A DNA stretch of 64,000 bases, taken from positions 495,387-559,386 of the forward strand of contig KV419403.1 in NCBI GenBank assembly GCA_001630475.1. Direction: 5' to 3'. Shown here one piece after another: positions 10,747 through 22,560 of the stretch. The translations under genes and the position numbers were made by a program. The notes beneath the pieces were generated by a model, which was given only the letters and a program-made list of their open reading frames with translations, was not told where the DNA came from and did not search any database. Positions within the stretch are counted from its first letter, which is position 1. Each line of letters starts with the position of its first letter. Source of the stretch: Sistotremastrum niveocremeum HHB9708. Its lineage: Eukaryota; Basidiomycota; Agaricomycetes; Sistotremastrales; Sistotremastraceae.

Positions 10747-13700
10747 ATGATCACCTCGAGAGCAGTTGCTCGAGCTCGTATACCTCCCCTTTACTATGCT
10801 GCTCGTCTCCAACTTTGTTCTGGGCGACCATTGCGGCTTTTAGGTCGAACAAATGTCTTGCCTGTAGCTCGCAGTTACGCGCAAGGACCTGGAGGTGGAC
10901 AGGGCTTTCCTGGGTTTCAACTGCAGGGAGCACCTCAGAAGGGGGAAGCATTGAAGCAATATGTCAGTCTCATGAAATGAGTCAGAGTCATTGACCTCAC
11001 TGATCTGTGGATAACAGAGCGTTGATCTTACGGCTTTGGCGAAGGAAGGGAAACTTGACCCAGTAATCGGCAGAGACGAAGGTACGAGCTAGGCTTCGTA
11101 AATATAAATAATTTGCTAATTATGTGCCACAGAGATTCGGCGAACTATTCAGAGTATGTGAAGGAGCGATTATCTGTGGCACTGGCAGAGTCTGACGCGA
11201 TGGCCTATAGTTCTATCAAGGTGAACTCTTTCGCGTTGCCACGAACCATCATCTCATAGTTCTGTTCAAGACGAACGAAGAGTAATCCTGTGGTATGTGA
11301 TCACTTCCCTTCCCTTTACAGCTTTTGCTAACCTTTGACCAGCTCATCGGTCAACCCGGTGTGGGCAAAACTGCAATATTGGAAGGACTTGCGACACGGA
11401 TCATACAGAAAGAAGTGCCAGAGGTGTGCATGCTATACCTCATTCTAAGAATCGAGACTGACTGGGCTCCTAGTCGTTACACGACAAGCGAGTCCTATCG
11501 TTGGATTTGGCGGGAATTATCGCTGGCTCGGGCATACGAGGGCAATTTGAAGAGAAGTTCAAAGCACTACTGCGGGACATCGAAGATGAAGTGCGACCTC
11601 AATGATCTCTCGCCATTACATCCCCTGACGTGACCTCTAGGGTGGAAAAGCCATCTGTTTCATCGATGAATTGCGTCAGTCTCTACGAAATATGCGATGT
11701 CACCCCTCTTAATAAACGACCGCCATCTAGATACCCTTTTGAACCTGGGGAAGACCGAGGGGAGCATAGACGCTGGACAAATGATCAAACCAGCGCTGGC
11801 TCGCGGGTTGCAGCTAGTTGGAGCCACAACACGTATGACTGTCGAACTCTTTATCATCAATGGAGCTAATCATTGGCGATAGCGGACGAATACCGAAAAC
11901 ATATAGCCAAGGATGCCGCGCTGGAGCGTCGATTTCAGCCCGTGACAATAGAGGAACCAACGGTTGAGTCGACCATATCGTAAGTCGAGACATAGAATCT
12001 CTGAACATTAAAATCAATTCGTTTTCCTCAGCATTCTCCGTGGTTTGAAAAGCCGAATCGAGGTCCATCATGGAGTGGAAATCGCTGACGGCGCGCTTGT
12101 GACAGGTATGTGGCTATTCCACATCATGTTTCCTTTGACGTCTAAATACCCTACACAGCTGCCGTCTACGGCGCCAGATTTATATCAGATCGTTTCCTCC
12201 CTGACAAAGCTATAGACCTGGTCGACGAAGCTGCGTCGGCTCTTCGGTTGGCGCAAGAAAGCAAACCAGACGAATTGGAAGCAATAGACCGACATATCGT
12301 CACACTTCAAATTGAACTAGAAAGCTTGAAGAATGAGTCGGATGTATTCAGCGTTGAGCGCCGGAAGAAGGTGGAAGAAGACTTGAGTGAGAGTCGTGAG
12401 GAAGCCGGGAGATTATCTTCGATTTGGCACGCAGGTGAGTAGTCACCTTTCCTCTATGGCCTCTTCCATCCGACGCTCATGTGCGCTGCAGAGAGGGAGC
12501 GCATCAAGAACGTCAAGGATATCAAAGTGCGGCTGGAGGAAGCAAACATCGAACTCGAGAGAGCCCAGCGCGAAGGACAATATGAAAAGGCATCTCGATT
12601 ACGCTTCTCTGTTATTCCAGACCTCGAAAAGCAGCTTCCCTCGGAACAAGAGTCCACCGGACACGACAGTCAACCCTTGACTATGCTTCATGACCGCGTC
12701 ACATCCAGTGATATAGCGCGGGTCGTGGCGAAAGCGACTGGCATACCTGTTCAAAATCTCCTCAAGGGCGAGAAAGAGAAATTGGTCCATGTAAGTCTTT
12801 GCTTCTCTCTGTGATGTTGTCGTCTTGACTGTTATGGCAGATGGAAGATATCTTGCGTGAGAGGATCGTGGGGCAGGATCATGTGGTGACTGCCGTCAGC
12901 GACGCTGTCAGACTTTCTCGGGCTGGGTTGCAGTCTCCTACTCGTCCTGTTGCGTCATTTCTTTTCCTTGGTCCTACTGGCGTCGGCAAGGTCATATCCT
13001 CGCCTTCTGTCTACATGTCAATTGCTGATAATGTCTCCCAGACCGAATTGTGTAAAGCGCTCGCCAGCTTTCTATTCAACGACGAGCAACGTGGCTTGTA
13101 AGTGTCTATTGCGTTCTCATGCTTCCTAAACCTGACTCTTCTCAGAATCAACATTAATATGTCCGAGGTCGGCTAATATTGAACTCTCTCATTTCAAGTC
13201 ATCTCATAACTCTCAGTATCATGATCGGCATACAATCTCCCGACTTATCGGAGCAGCTCCGGGTTACGTAGGATATGAGGAAGGAGGTGCGGACATATCT
13301 CAGCTAGCTTGATCATGTTGATTGATCTTCATACAGGTCAATTGACGGAGGCTGTCCGTAGAAGGCCATACGGTGAGAATGATCACGACAGCCTTTGACG
13401 ATATGCTAACCTGTGAACGTACAGCCGTTATTCTCTTGGATGAGCTCGAGAAAGCTCACAAAGTACGAAGCTGGATGCTCATATGTTTATGCCGGTGCTC
13501 ACGGGTTTATTGCAGGACGTCAGTTTACTGTTGTTGCAAATTCTAGACGAGGGGTCCCTCACGGACAGTTCGGGGAGAAAAGTCGATTTCAAGGTATTGT
13601 TTATTATTATGATTTGTCTTCGTTTTTGCTCATTCTGTCTCGAGAACACGATCATCTGCTTAACAAGCAACCTCGGTTAGTGTTCCCCTAAGATAACAGC

Positions 13701-14275
13701 GCAAGTTTGTCGAGACTTACGGTTATGCAGGAAGCGATATTCTTGCTAATCCAGCAGCCACCGACGACGAAGGTCTCGTCACACAAGACGCACGCAATGC
13801 AGTTATCGAACGAACTACTGAATACTTCCCACCCGAACTGATAAACCGACTCGACACCCTCCTTGTCTTCAACAAGCTTTCCCGGCAGTCCATATTGTCC
13901 ATCGTCAATCTTCGTCTTCGGGATGTATCTGAAAGGCTGAAGGAGCGACGTGTGTCTTTAGATATCGATGACGCGTCTGTTGAATGGTTGGCTAAGAAAG
14001 GGTACTCTGAGGTGTATGGAGCTCGTGCGATCGCACGAGTTGTTAGGACCGATGTGTTATTCCCGTTAGCGTCGAAGCTATTGACAGGGACCATTAGGTG
14101 CGATCAGATCTTCATCTCGGCTGCTGCGTCGGTACTCATACTTTCTTTCAGGGATGGCGATGTCGTCCAAATCCGTGTCTTGCATGACGGCTCCGCATTG
14201 GATATCAGAGACAATCATCCAGCGGATAGTTCTCAAACTGTCCCAGCCAGTCGCTCCGCATCTGCGGCACCTTGA
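10747..14275 (+). CDS. HSP78: Mitochondrial Hsp78/ClpB-type AAA+ disaggregase
   Basis: Mitochondrial ATP-driven chaperone that pulls polypeptides out of aggregates together with the matrix Hsp70 system. Twenty-three exons sum to 794 codons, near the length of yeast Hsp78. They include exons of 21, 10 and 22 nt at 11133-11153, 11211-11220 and 11271-11292. The N-terminus ([20 protein letters not shown]) is Arg-rich without acidic residues, as in a matrix-targeting presequence; the ClpB N-domain is absent, as in Hsp78. NBD1 has Walker A GQPGVGKT (about 114-121) and Walker B FIDE (about 184-187). A coiled M-domain follows ([17 protein letters not shown] onward). NBD2 has GPTGVGK (about 515-521), LLDE, pore motif GYVGY and sensor SNLGSD. 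The NBD1 pore loop reads SGIRGQFE, lacking the usual aromatic of KYRG. Exon 22 is 13731-14097 and the last exon 14152-14275. Confidence 0.93.
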
Positions 14276-14569
14276 ACTGTGTCTCAGAACACTTATACTT
14301 GCAGAATCCCAGAAAGCTGTCTCGCACTGCCCATATTACTGACCACTGCTCCGTCTTATCATGAGACCTTTTGTATCCATAGCACCTTTGTTGCTTCATA
14401 TTTTCTGTATCAATTATATCCCCCACTCATGTTTCATGCCCGTGTTTCATTATTGATTGGATCTACATTACGGTGTATATGGTTGGATGCGAAATGTCCG
14501 GGAAGGGCTATGGCTACAAGGGTTGATGGGGATGTTCCAGCATGGAGAGATGAAAAGCGTGTGCGTGTC
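14276..14569. other. Convergent intergenic region, Hsp78 / membrane protein A
   Basis: 294 bp holding the two facing 3' ends. No gene is recognised; short ORFs here are shadows. Confidence 0.5.
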
Positions 14570-15225
14570 TTATACATTATACGGTGCATTAGTCTGTGAA
14601 ATGATTGTTAGATGTACTAGTGTATGCAGTACTGTCTCGGATGACATACCGGCTGATTGGGTTGATACGCAGGAGGAGGGGCTCCAGGTGGCTAATTCAC
14701 ACAAAACTCAGTGATCAGGAAATATACCACCATTCTGATAACTCACAGCGGGATATGCACCACCTTGACCTTGGTAGTTGCCTTGGGTCATAGGCGGCTG
14801 AGCACCGTAGTTGTTGCCGTACCCTCCACCGGCAGGTCCAGCATTTGCATTATTTTTACCCAACATGCCCATGCGACCCATGCGACCCATGCGCCCAAAT
14901 CTTCCATACCCTCCATATCCTGGGTTTCCAGGTCCCATTCCTCCAGCTTGATTTGACTGTTGGCCAACGAACATTCCGGGGTCACGTCGTCGTCGTCGGA
15001 AGGAACAGCAACAGAGTAGAAGTAAGACTGCTGCGACGACTATGATGCCGACCACTGAACCAGACATTGAGCATCTACAAAAGGAAAAAATGAGATTTAA
15101 GACACACCGACACCAGCTACGCCTCCTCCTCGAAAACCAGTTCGCCGACCTGTCGTCGTTGACTGGGCAAGGGTCTTGGTGACCAGGAGAGATGAAAGGA
15201 TGGCTAGACTGATGATAGGCAACAT
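14570..15225 (-). CDS. Small secretory-pathway single-pass membrane protein, Gly-rich (copy A)
   Basis: Four exons on the minus strand: 15225-15108, 15054-14747, 14691-14650 and 14593-14570 (introns 53, 55 and 56 nt), 163 aa. Order of parts: signal peptide (MLPIISLAILSSLLVTKTLA), a short TTTGRRTGFRGGG luminal piece, one transmembrane segment ending in a Cys cluster (VVAAVLLLLCCC), a basic stop-transfer RRRRR, a Gly/Met/Arg-rich cytosolic stretch with GRFGRMGRMGRM repeats, and a Pro-rich tail with PPAY ending TNAPYNV. The layout recalls fungal Rcr1/Rcr2-type proteins, whose PPxY motifs recruit the WW-domain ubiquitin ligase Rsp5; that relation is inferred. The larger unspliced ORF at 14708-15280 reads through the introns and is not the real product. 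Confidence 0.72.
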
Positions 15226-15652
15226 GTTGGGAAGAAAGTTGGAGTCTGCGGTTCAATCCATCCGCTCCAGTATATACCACGGTGCGAGGGGCTGAAGGTT
15301 CACTACGTTTTTGGTGGCTCCTTACGTCATAACTGTGTCGGAAACCGGGACACGTAGAGCTTCGGAGTTTCTATCTTTGCTCGCCACCTCCCGAGACGGC
15401 CGACCGTTCCTGGGCCAGGGCTGTGATGGCGGTCACTACTCCCAATATGAGACTATGATTAACAAATATGTGAATATTAGACCTCAATCAATCTAACTGA
15501 TATAATTCACGAATTTAGAATATTTTTCTGCGTATTGATATAAATGGTGCGTGTCTGACAAACAAGAAAGGATACAAAATAGGAAACGGAGGTATAGTAC
15601 ATGCCCTGCCGATGTGGGCTAGCTGAGAGACAGTGAGACATTCACGCAATGC
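15226..15652. other. Intergenic between the two small membrane-protein genes
   Basis: 427 bp, AT-rich toward 15450-15560. It holds the promoter of copy A and the terminator of copy B; nothing else is seen. Confidence 0.5.
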
Positions 15653-16202
15653 TTATACATTATAAGCGGCATTATTCTATCACGGGTAAGTCAGACAACA
15701 TGTGGGTATTTTTATTAACGAAGAACTTACAGGTTGATATGCGGCAGGAGGAGGTCCAGGGGGCTAATAAAATATGAGAATTGAAATGATGGTCTGAAGT
15801 TCACTTACAGCCGCGAACGTCCCGTTTTGACCCTGATATCCACCACCGTTATTGCGACCAAACATGCCCCTACGACCCGATCGTCCATATCCCGCTTTCT
15901 CGGCACCAACCGCGCCATTGGGACCAACTGCTGGTTCTCGACGCCTTCGGCACAATGAACAGGCCCCGAAACAGCAACACAGAAGCAATACAATGACTAC
16001 GAGCACTACAGCGCCGACAGCTAGAAGTTGAATGGTCAATTTAATAAAGCACATCATAACGAGCTGGCACGTGAAACGAACCTATGCCGACTATTGCTCC
16101 TACACTCAGCCTAGATCTCCTTCGTGTGGTCGTCGTGGTTCGCGCAAGACATTGAGAAATGAGTAGCGAAGAAATGAACGCGAACTTGGCGATCGTTGAC
16201 AT
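15653..16202 (-). CDS. Small secretory-pathway single-pass membrane protein (copy B)
   Basis: Paralogue of the neighbour at 14570-15225, same strand and same four-exon pattern: 16202-16082, 16020-15809, 15763-15731 and 15676-15653 (introns 61, 45 and 54 nt), 129 aa. Signal peptide MSTIAKFAFISSLLISQCLA, then TTTTRRRSR, a transmembrane segment (VVLVVIVLLLCCCFGAC), RRRRE, a Gly-rich stretch (RGMFGRNNGGGYQGQNG) and tail PPGPPPAAYQPNNAAYNV. It lacks the long GRMGRM repeats of copy A, and the PPxY motif is displaced to PPAAY. The identical intron phases and the shared terminal YNV show tandem duplication. Role unknown; a membrane adaptor is a reasonable guess. Confidence 0.7.
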
Positions 16203-17216
16203 GGTGTGGGGTGATGAGGGGCGTGCAAGAGACTCGTCGTAGTCTTATAAGTCCACTCCTAGCTCCTGTGGAGGTGAGCATTGTGACGATGCTATGCGTC
16301 GGTAGTACTGGGCTCACTGGCTCCATTGATGTCATCAGTGCTTCGTCGTACTTCGGAAGGCTTGCGCTTCGGAGTTACTTTACTTGTAAGTGCCTTCGCC
16401 CGAGATGACCGAAGTCGGCACCGGGCTCATCCCAGTGTAGCTCTGATGACCAAGAATGTCAAGTCAGCCACGCCTAGCCAAGACTCGAACATTGAATACC
16501 GAATGCCGTTAGGATTTGGTCAAAATCCGTCTCACTTTCCTCAAAACTTCTCCACCAGTGTCTCCTGGCAATAGATTCCAGCATATACTAGTAGTCAGTT
16601 GGTCACCGTGCACCGTGCACGAGCCTCGAGGAGTCGAGGTCTTGACAGATGATTGAAAACCACGACGCCTCGAGGCAAAAACAGGACCCGATCACATCTC
16701 AGGCTGAGCCGGCAGGGTCGCACTCTTTGTTACATGTGGATGACCACGAACAAATGTGGAATCTCTGTATATACATGCCTTATAATCATAAGTCAGTCTC
16801 GGATAATGCGAAATTAAAACAGACATACAGAAGCAATATTTGTAGATTATTTACCGGGAGCATTTCTCTTATCAAGATCGGAAACTGATACATGCTCATG
16901 GGGCACAGCGTACCGGCCGCAAATCGATGATCGTGTGTGTCCCAAGTTGGTCAAGTCGTTCGCTTGATGGGCCTCGTGGGCCACATAGTTCGACGAAACG
17001 CGCGGGTAAACCATCGTAACTGACACGCTTCAGATGCCGGGTCCATTCGCTCGGATCTATAGCAGATTTAGGCGCGGCCCAGATTCAAGATTTGGGGATA
17101 GATGAACCGATTTAGATTCCGTTTGGTAGTGAACCCTTGGACCTTCCCAAGGCTCTTGTATCTGTCTCAGTAGTTGCCTACCATTTCGGTTCGAATCATT
17201 AAGCATTCTCAGAAGA
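16203..17216. other. Divergent intergenic region upstream of the first pseudokinase
   Basis: About 1 kb between divergently transcribed genes, with no supported coding sequence. A short repeat ACCGTGCACCGTGCAC and a small palindrome CCTCGAGGAGTCGAGG sit near 16604-16640. Confidence 0.45.
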
Positions 17217-19345
17217 ATGGCACCGAAGTGGAATTCCCCTTTCGGCTCAAAACAGAAGAAGCCTCAATTGCTCGCAGACCCAGGTACTGAGGGGGCATCT
17301 GTTCAATAGCATATGAGTTTCCTGATCTCGAACGAGCCACAGGGACAGGAAGCAGTTCCAAGACTGGACGCAATATCGTACAGAACATCGTGCAACACCG
17401 TGCGCTTTTGGTCCCGATGCTAGAAGGCGTCGCTAAAGCTTCCGGTTTACCCTATTTCGAGGGGCTGGTCAGTGCTCTTAGCGCACTCGATAAAGCACAT
17501 CGTCGATTAGATCAATACAGGTCAAGGGTCGAATTATCTGCGCATAGACTACGTCGCTGAGTTGAGTTTAGAGAGGAATGTCGCGAACTGCTGGAATTCT
17601 CTCGGGTGATCGCACATGTTTTGATCAACGCAGATAAGAAGACAGCCAAGTCCTTCAACCTAACCGAGATTGCAGCCTTTCAAAGGTATGCGCCCGTGAT
17701 CTAGAACTATCTGAATGTCCACGTCTTCCTAGTCTTCTGGAACAGATCACGAAAGATGTCGGGGAGTGGGCAAAGATCAAAGGATGGAGCTGGATGACTG
17801 CCGAACCCGAGATTCTAAAGCGCTTAGCGACATATCGAACCTCGCTTTCCAACAAGGTCTTGAGCTTGGAACTCCAGAATCTGATCAATATCAATGAGCA
17901 AGTTGCGAATATCAATGAGGCCCGAGAGGCGGATCGGGAGCGCGTGACTGAGGCTATGGCGCAATTGAGGGAAATACATGGACTAACACTTCAGACTCGA
18001 AATATGCTCAGTCAGATGATGGAGGACTCGTCCAATGACTACCGGGTAAGACCAACCTCTTGTAAACTGATGAGCACCAATCTTTTCGACGAACCAGATG
18101 ACAGGTAATCCGGAAGCGATGCGACAGTTACTATCTGCGATGTGGGCGAGCGATTTACCTCTACCCCAACTTCAAATCCCAGCAAACGAGGTTATCAAAG
18201 AGCACCGGATCTCCTACGGACGACGAGGCTTCTTCTGGGTCTACAGAGGTCACTTGACTAGCATGTCCGGGTTGACAGTTGCCATCAAAGTGCTTCGAGA
18301 CGTCGAGCAATATCAAGTCGAGGTAGAGCCATTGAACCGAGTCTTACGTCTCACCAAACTCACTATTCAGCGACTCAAACGGCAACTGAAAATCATGAGC
18401 CAACTGAGGCATAAAAACATTGTCACATTTATGGGAGTTTCGTATGAAATTGATGGAAGGATACCTGAAATGTGATTTCTGTTCCGTCTCGGATCTAGGC
18501 AGCTAATCAGTGATATTCAAATCTAGAAATTTAATTTTTCGATACTGTCCATTCGGGAACAGTGTTGATTATTTGAGGAGTATGGATGCGGAGGGGATGG
18601 CAGTGAATCGCGTGAAAATGGTACGTGGGTGAAGATCCCTACTGAACCACTCAGCGCATTGAAGTATTCTCATAGATAACCCAAGTAGCCGAAGGCCTTC
18701 AATATCTGCATAGTCAACAAATCAATCATAACGACATCCGACCTGTAAGCTACCTTCGCACAAAAAAGCTCACTCAAGAAGTGATTCCTCTCAGTCCACT
18801 GTATTGATCGCGAGAGATGGAACAGCTCAATTATCGAGTTTTTATCGTTCCAAAGAAATTCGAAGCAACGAGGTCCACACAAATAGTCGAGAGACATGGC
18901 CAGAGGAAGACGTTCGATGGGTTCCGCCAGAAGCGCTGAAATCCACGACGTGGCCAGTAATGCCTGGCGCGTTATATCCTAGTTCAGACGTCTACAGTTG
19001 GGCACTGACGAGTCTATTTGTGAGCAGCTCAACGAACGATCCCTGCGACAGAGTTTCTCACCCACCAAACAGATCCTTTCCAATGCTGAACCCTATAACT
19101 ACGTTCCGAGAATTCAGCAAAACCTGGTGGCTGCAATAAACAGCAGTCAGACCGCTCCAGCCACTTTTGCCAGCCACTTTGTCCCGCCTATCTTGCAAAA
19201 GCTTGTGCAAGAAAGCGGCCTCGTGCAGGGCGGGATAAACGAAGTTTGGATGGTTTTAGAAGTGGCCTGGCACAAGGATCATTCGAGACGACCGAGTATT
19301 GGCGAGGTTCTGCAGAGAATGAGAGTTCTCGGTGGAATCCAATAA
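17217..19345 (+). CDS. MLKL-like protein: N-terminal helical region plus pseudokinase (copy 1)
   Basis: Nine exons (17217-17283, 17343-17520, 17572-17685, 17733-18045, 18098-18471, 18527-18620, 18676-18744, 18795-19019, 19073-19345) sum to 568 codons. Residues about 25-220 are predicted all-helical and begin with the pattern GLPYFEGLVSALSALDKAHR followed by YREECRELLEF, typical of MLKL_NTD/HeLo-type four-helix bundles. A coiled linker (READRERVTEAMAQLREI) follows, then a kinase fold. VAIK (the beta-3 Lys) and VPPEAL (the APE position) are present. The catalytic loop reads HNDIRP with the downstream Asn absent, and the DFG position reads LSSF, so it is most likely catalytically dead. MLKL executes necroptosis in animals with the same order of domains. 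A death-executor role here is inference from architecture only. Confidence 0.8.
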
Positions 19346-19920
19346 ACATAATAATGGTACTTTGATAGTTATTTCGCTGTCTGGGCTTTGTCGCTGGAAT
19401 CGTTGTTGAAATTGAAAAGCGAAGCCCGCTGGACGGTATAGCTGCCGCAGGTGACTGAGGGTCTGCATTGTCAAAGAATCGAATCCTATGTATGTTGACA
19501 CAGGCCTAGGAGGGCAGCGAAGATACAAACGCAAAGCCAATCCTCGTTTTGGGCTTAGAGATGCCGGGATGACTTTCCCAGAAAGTCAGTGGTCTTCGGG
19601 GGACGGAGCGATCATGGGAGCGATAGTAGTCGTCGCCTGTTTGTAGTTGTTTGGTGTAGGCGCTCCTTCTTGCCTCTCACTCGCGCTCTGCATACTGCGC
19701 AGGATTCTGGCGACAAGTCCATTCATTCTAGATTTCTGACTTTCTTTCGACTAAGATGCACGCGATTCATATTATAATCATACGCGTCCGACTGCCGTCT
19801 CCCGTTGCGAATGCCCTGCCTTCATCCGATTCATACAAGTCTAACACGAGCAATGAATCACAGTTTTCGCGACGGTTTCACGACGGGCGACTCTTGATTG
19901 CTGCTGGCGACTACAATCTG

Positions 19921-19985
19921 ATCACAATACAATACAATCACAATCACAATCACAATCACAATCACAACCACAACCACAATTCAAT
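19921..19985 (+). repeat. (CACAAT)n simple repeat
   Basis: A run of ACAATC/CACAAT hexamers with minor CACAAC variants. Microsatellite; no gene crosses it. Confidence 0.85.
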
Positions 19986-20239
19986 TCCAAGCAACATCCT
20001 CTGGCGATAAAGAGTCCAGACGACAAGCTTGGTGCTTGTCGTTGCGCTCGAGCGATATGAGTGACTTGGCATCATTCGTTTTAGCCATCACGCCCTTTCG
20101 CGTTCTTCGAGCAGTGACTTGGTGTCACTGATCCCGACAGAGTCCATATCACTTGCATCTCCAATACAATCCAATCCTAGTCCCAAAATCACAATCCAAT
20201 CCCATATCCCATATCCAATCCCATCCTGATACCCTTCCC

Positions 20240-20345
20240 TTTCCAAATTCTAAATTCAGATTCTGAATCCTAAATTCTAAATTCTAAATTCTAAATTCTA
20301 AATCACAAATCACAAATCACAAATCATACATCATAAAGCATAAAT
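20240..20345 (+). repeat. (ATTCTAA)n heptamer repeat passing into (ATCACAA)n
   Basis: Tandem AAATTCT heptamers followed by tandem AATCACA heptamers. The unit length stays seven while the sequence changes, which suggests one expanding array that mutated mid-way. Confidence 0.8.
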
Positions 20346-20872
20346 CCGGCCGTCCGATCGACGTGCCCAAATATCATATCCAAATAATGTCATCCAATAA
20401 TCATCTCATTTTTTCATGCCAAAAATACTTCTGACACCCAGAGTCTCGAGGTTGGAGGTGCTCCCGAGGCCATTGATCATCATCTGTATGCCCAATTGAG
20501 ATGCCAATTGAGATCACTTGGCATAGCATTCACTTGAACATTTGGCATGGTTCTTGTGCAGCGGATGTTCCAGACAGCAGACTGTTACAGACGTCATGAG
20601 ATACACTTTCATTCATTACAATTTTCGAGTCATCAGCTCCATTGGCTGGTTGTTGTCGCACTGCGTATAGGGATCTAAATTGGTTTCATTTTGGGATTGC
20701 TGTCATGCTCGTTTGCATCCTTGGTTGTGTTCCAGGTTTCCCAGTGCTAGATCAAGTCATTATATGTCGCTGGCTACCTAATACACTGCGGCCGTGGGGG
20801 GTGAGGCTCAGGTTTGTCGCCTGTTCGGCCGCCGGGCGGAGGGGCAAGGGGGCTTTAATTTTTTTTTTTTGT

Positions 20873-20935
20873 ATATCAGGTCTTTTTTTTTATTAAGACC
20901 TCAGTTCGGTACACACCAAGCGCTTTTGCCTATAT
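20873..20935 (+). repeat. T-tract / TTAAGACCTC block, copy 1
   Basis: Reads TTTTTTTTTATTAAGACCTC then CGGTACACACCA. A similar block lies about 290 bp downstream in the same orientation. Possibly the ends of a small degenerate element; no target-site duplication was identified. Confidence 0.45.
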
Positions 20936-21164
20936 TGGGTCCTTATGTCCGTTAACCCCGATATTTCCGAACTTTGCCGAGATGCCGGCGGAGATTGAAG
21001 TTCAACCGAAGATCCGCGAGCCTGTCAGCCGGCTCTCCGATGCCGAGTTGGTCGTTTGGGGTCTCTATATGGATGAATACAGTGTAGTATTGAAGGTTTG
21101 CGCAGTGAGAGATGATAATATATGACGTTGATACATATATAACTCAATATATTGAATAAAAAAA

Positions 21165-21230
21165 CGGATACTTTTTTTTTATTTAAGACCTCGTCCGGCT
21201 ACACACCACACCTACCTGATATATCGGGAT
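21165..21230 (+). repeat. T-tract / TTTAAGACCTC block, copy 2
   Basis: Reads TTTTTTTATTTAAGACCTC then CGGCTACACACCA, with a similar downstream TATATCGGG / TATATTGGG. Direct-repeat partner of the block at 20873. Confidence 0.45.
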
Positions 21231-22002
21231 TTGCCGGTGAAGCACCCTTGCGGAGGGGTGAGTCGACGATCTGAGCCTCGCACCCAGAGGCTCGGGCACA
21301 TGCCCGAGCTCTTCTCGCCCACCTGCCAGATCTTAGCTCATTGCCTAGCTTGATATCAGAGTGGAGGAGCAGCAGAAGAGATGCGATTTCGTAATCGCGT
21401 CAAGCATTCCAAATTTCGAAGTCCGGGCCCGGGACCGTGTTCAGCCCGAGCTCGAGCCTCGAGGACATAGGCTGAACCTCAACATGAGTTCAACAACGCA
21501 GCGGCGCAGCCTGAACACTCAGAGGAATGAAAATGACTATCCGCATACCATCCCCGAGTACAGCAGTGATGCAGTAAAGTACAGTCATAGTCACGACATA
21601 AAAATAGTCGAATACACGCCCATTTCGGTCGGAGCCCAATTTGATATCGACGCGTCGACCTCAAGCGACATCCGACGGCTCCGCAGGCGGCCGATGTCAT
21701 GGTGGCCGCGTGAATAAGCTCAAATTCGCCTCTTTCGAGAAGGATCTCAACTCGACGTCGTCTTCGATCTCTGGGAGACGTCGAGGGCGAGACACACAGG
21801 ACACAGCTCATTTAGAATACATTAATTAATTGATTATAATTATTCATTTGTTGCAATAAATTGACGAAAAAATACTGATTATATTCCTCTGCTACTATAT
21901 AATACAGCCGGCTACAATTTGTACAAGCTCTACAATATCTACCATATCACTCTGAATCTGAATTCCCCTCATATCCTACACTTCTTAACTTTGGTTCTCA
22001 GA

Positions 22003-22560
22003 GGGCTTCTAGCATGTAGATCAACCAAAGGACAAAGATGAAAGGATCAATAAACTCACTTTTGTCGAAGACGTGCGGACAGTGGTGAGCGGAGGTAAAC
22101 CCGATGGACGAGTCAGCAATAGTCAAAGAGCGAAGTGAACAAAAGTTTACCTCAAGAGAGAAAGGAAGCGATGTGTTGAACAAGATCGAGACGTAAGATT
22201 TGCTATATCCGATTGAGAAGACTGGTCACGACGTTCCTTATTGAGTGCTTACCTGTGACTTGCTTCACGTTCTTCACGATAGATGGATCGACGAATGTGC
22301 GCAACAATTCTGGAAAGAGAAGGTAGAAACAATAAGCAATGATAAGATGAACTTGAAAAGAGGAAATGCGCACTTGATGACCCGTTCCCACAACACTCTT
22401 CATAACCTTCACCAAGCTCGACGTCCGACTATGTGCCTGAGACGACGAATGGATAGAAAGAACATTGAACATTGAGAACAAAAAGAGAGGCAGATTACTC
22501 ACATTGTTCAGGTTTGCACTTGAGGACGCAGACTCCCAGAGGCTGAGAACAACGACGATG
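22003..22560 (-). other. Possible spliced transcript on the minus strand, product not resolved
   Basis: Several good minus-strand donor motifs (reverse complements of GTGAGT, GTAAGC, GTAAAC) and matching acceptors are spaced at about 50 nt, as in real genes of this window. Joining them gives pieces such as SSLVKVMKSVVGTGHQ and LLRTFVDPSIVKNVKQVTG, but phases do not agree between pieces and no start codon was settled. It could be a small gene, a non-coding transcript or a decayed gene. No family recognised. Confidence 0.25.

Larger units (their letters stand above)
19346..22000. other. Gene-poor, low-complexity intergenic stretch
   Basis: About 2.6 kb with no supported gene. It contains simple repeats (19921-19985 and 20240-20345), two T-tract-linked similar blocks (near 20873 and 21165), and ORFs at 20642-20896 and 21361-21717 with no recognisable domain. 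It marks the left side of the accessory island. Confidence 0.6.

Noticed and set aside
19921-20345. Possible CRISPR-like regular array
   Set aside because: It is a simple hexamer/heptamer tandem repeat without unique spacers, in a eukaryotic genome.
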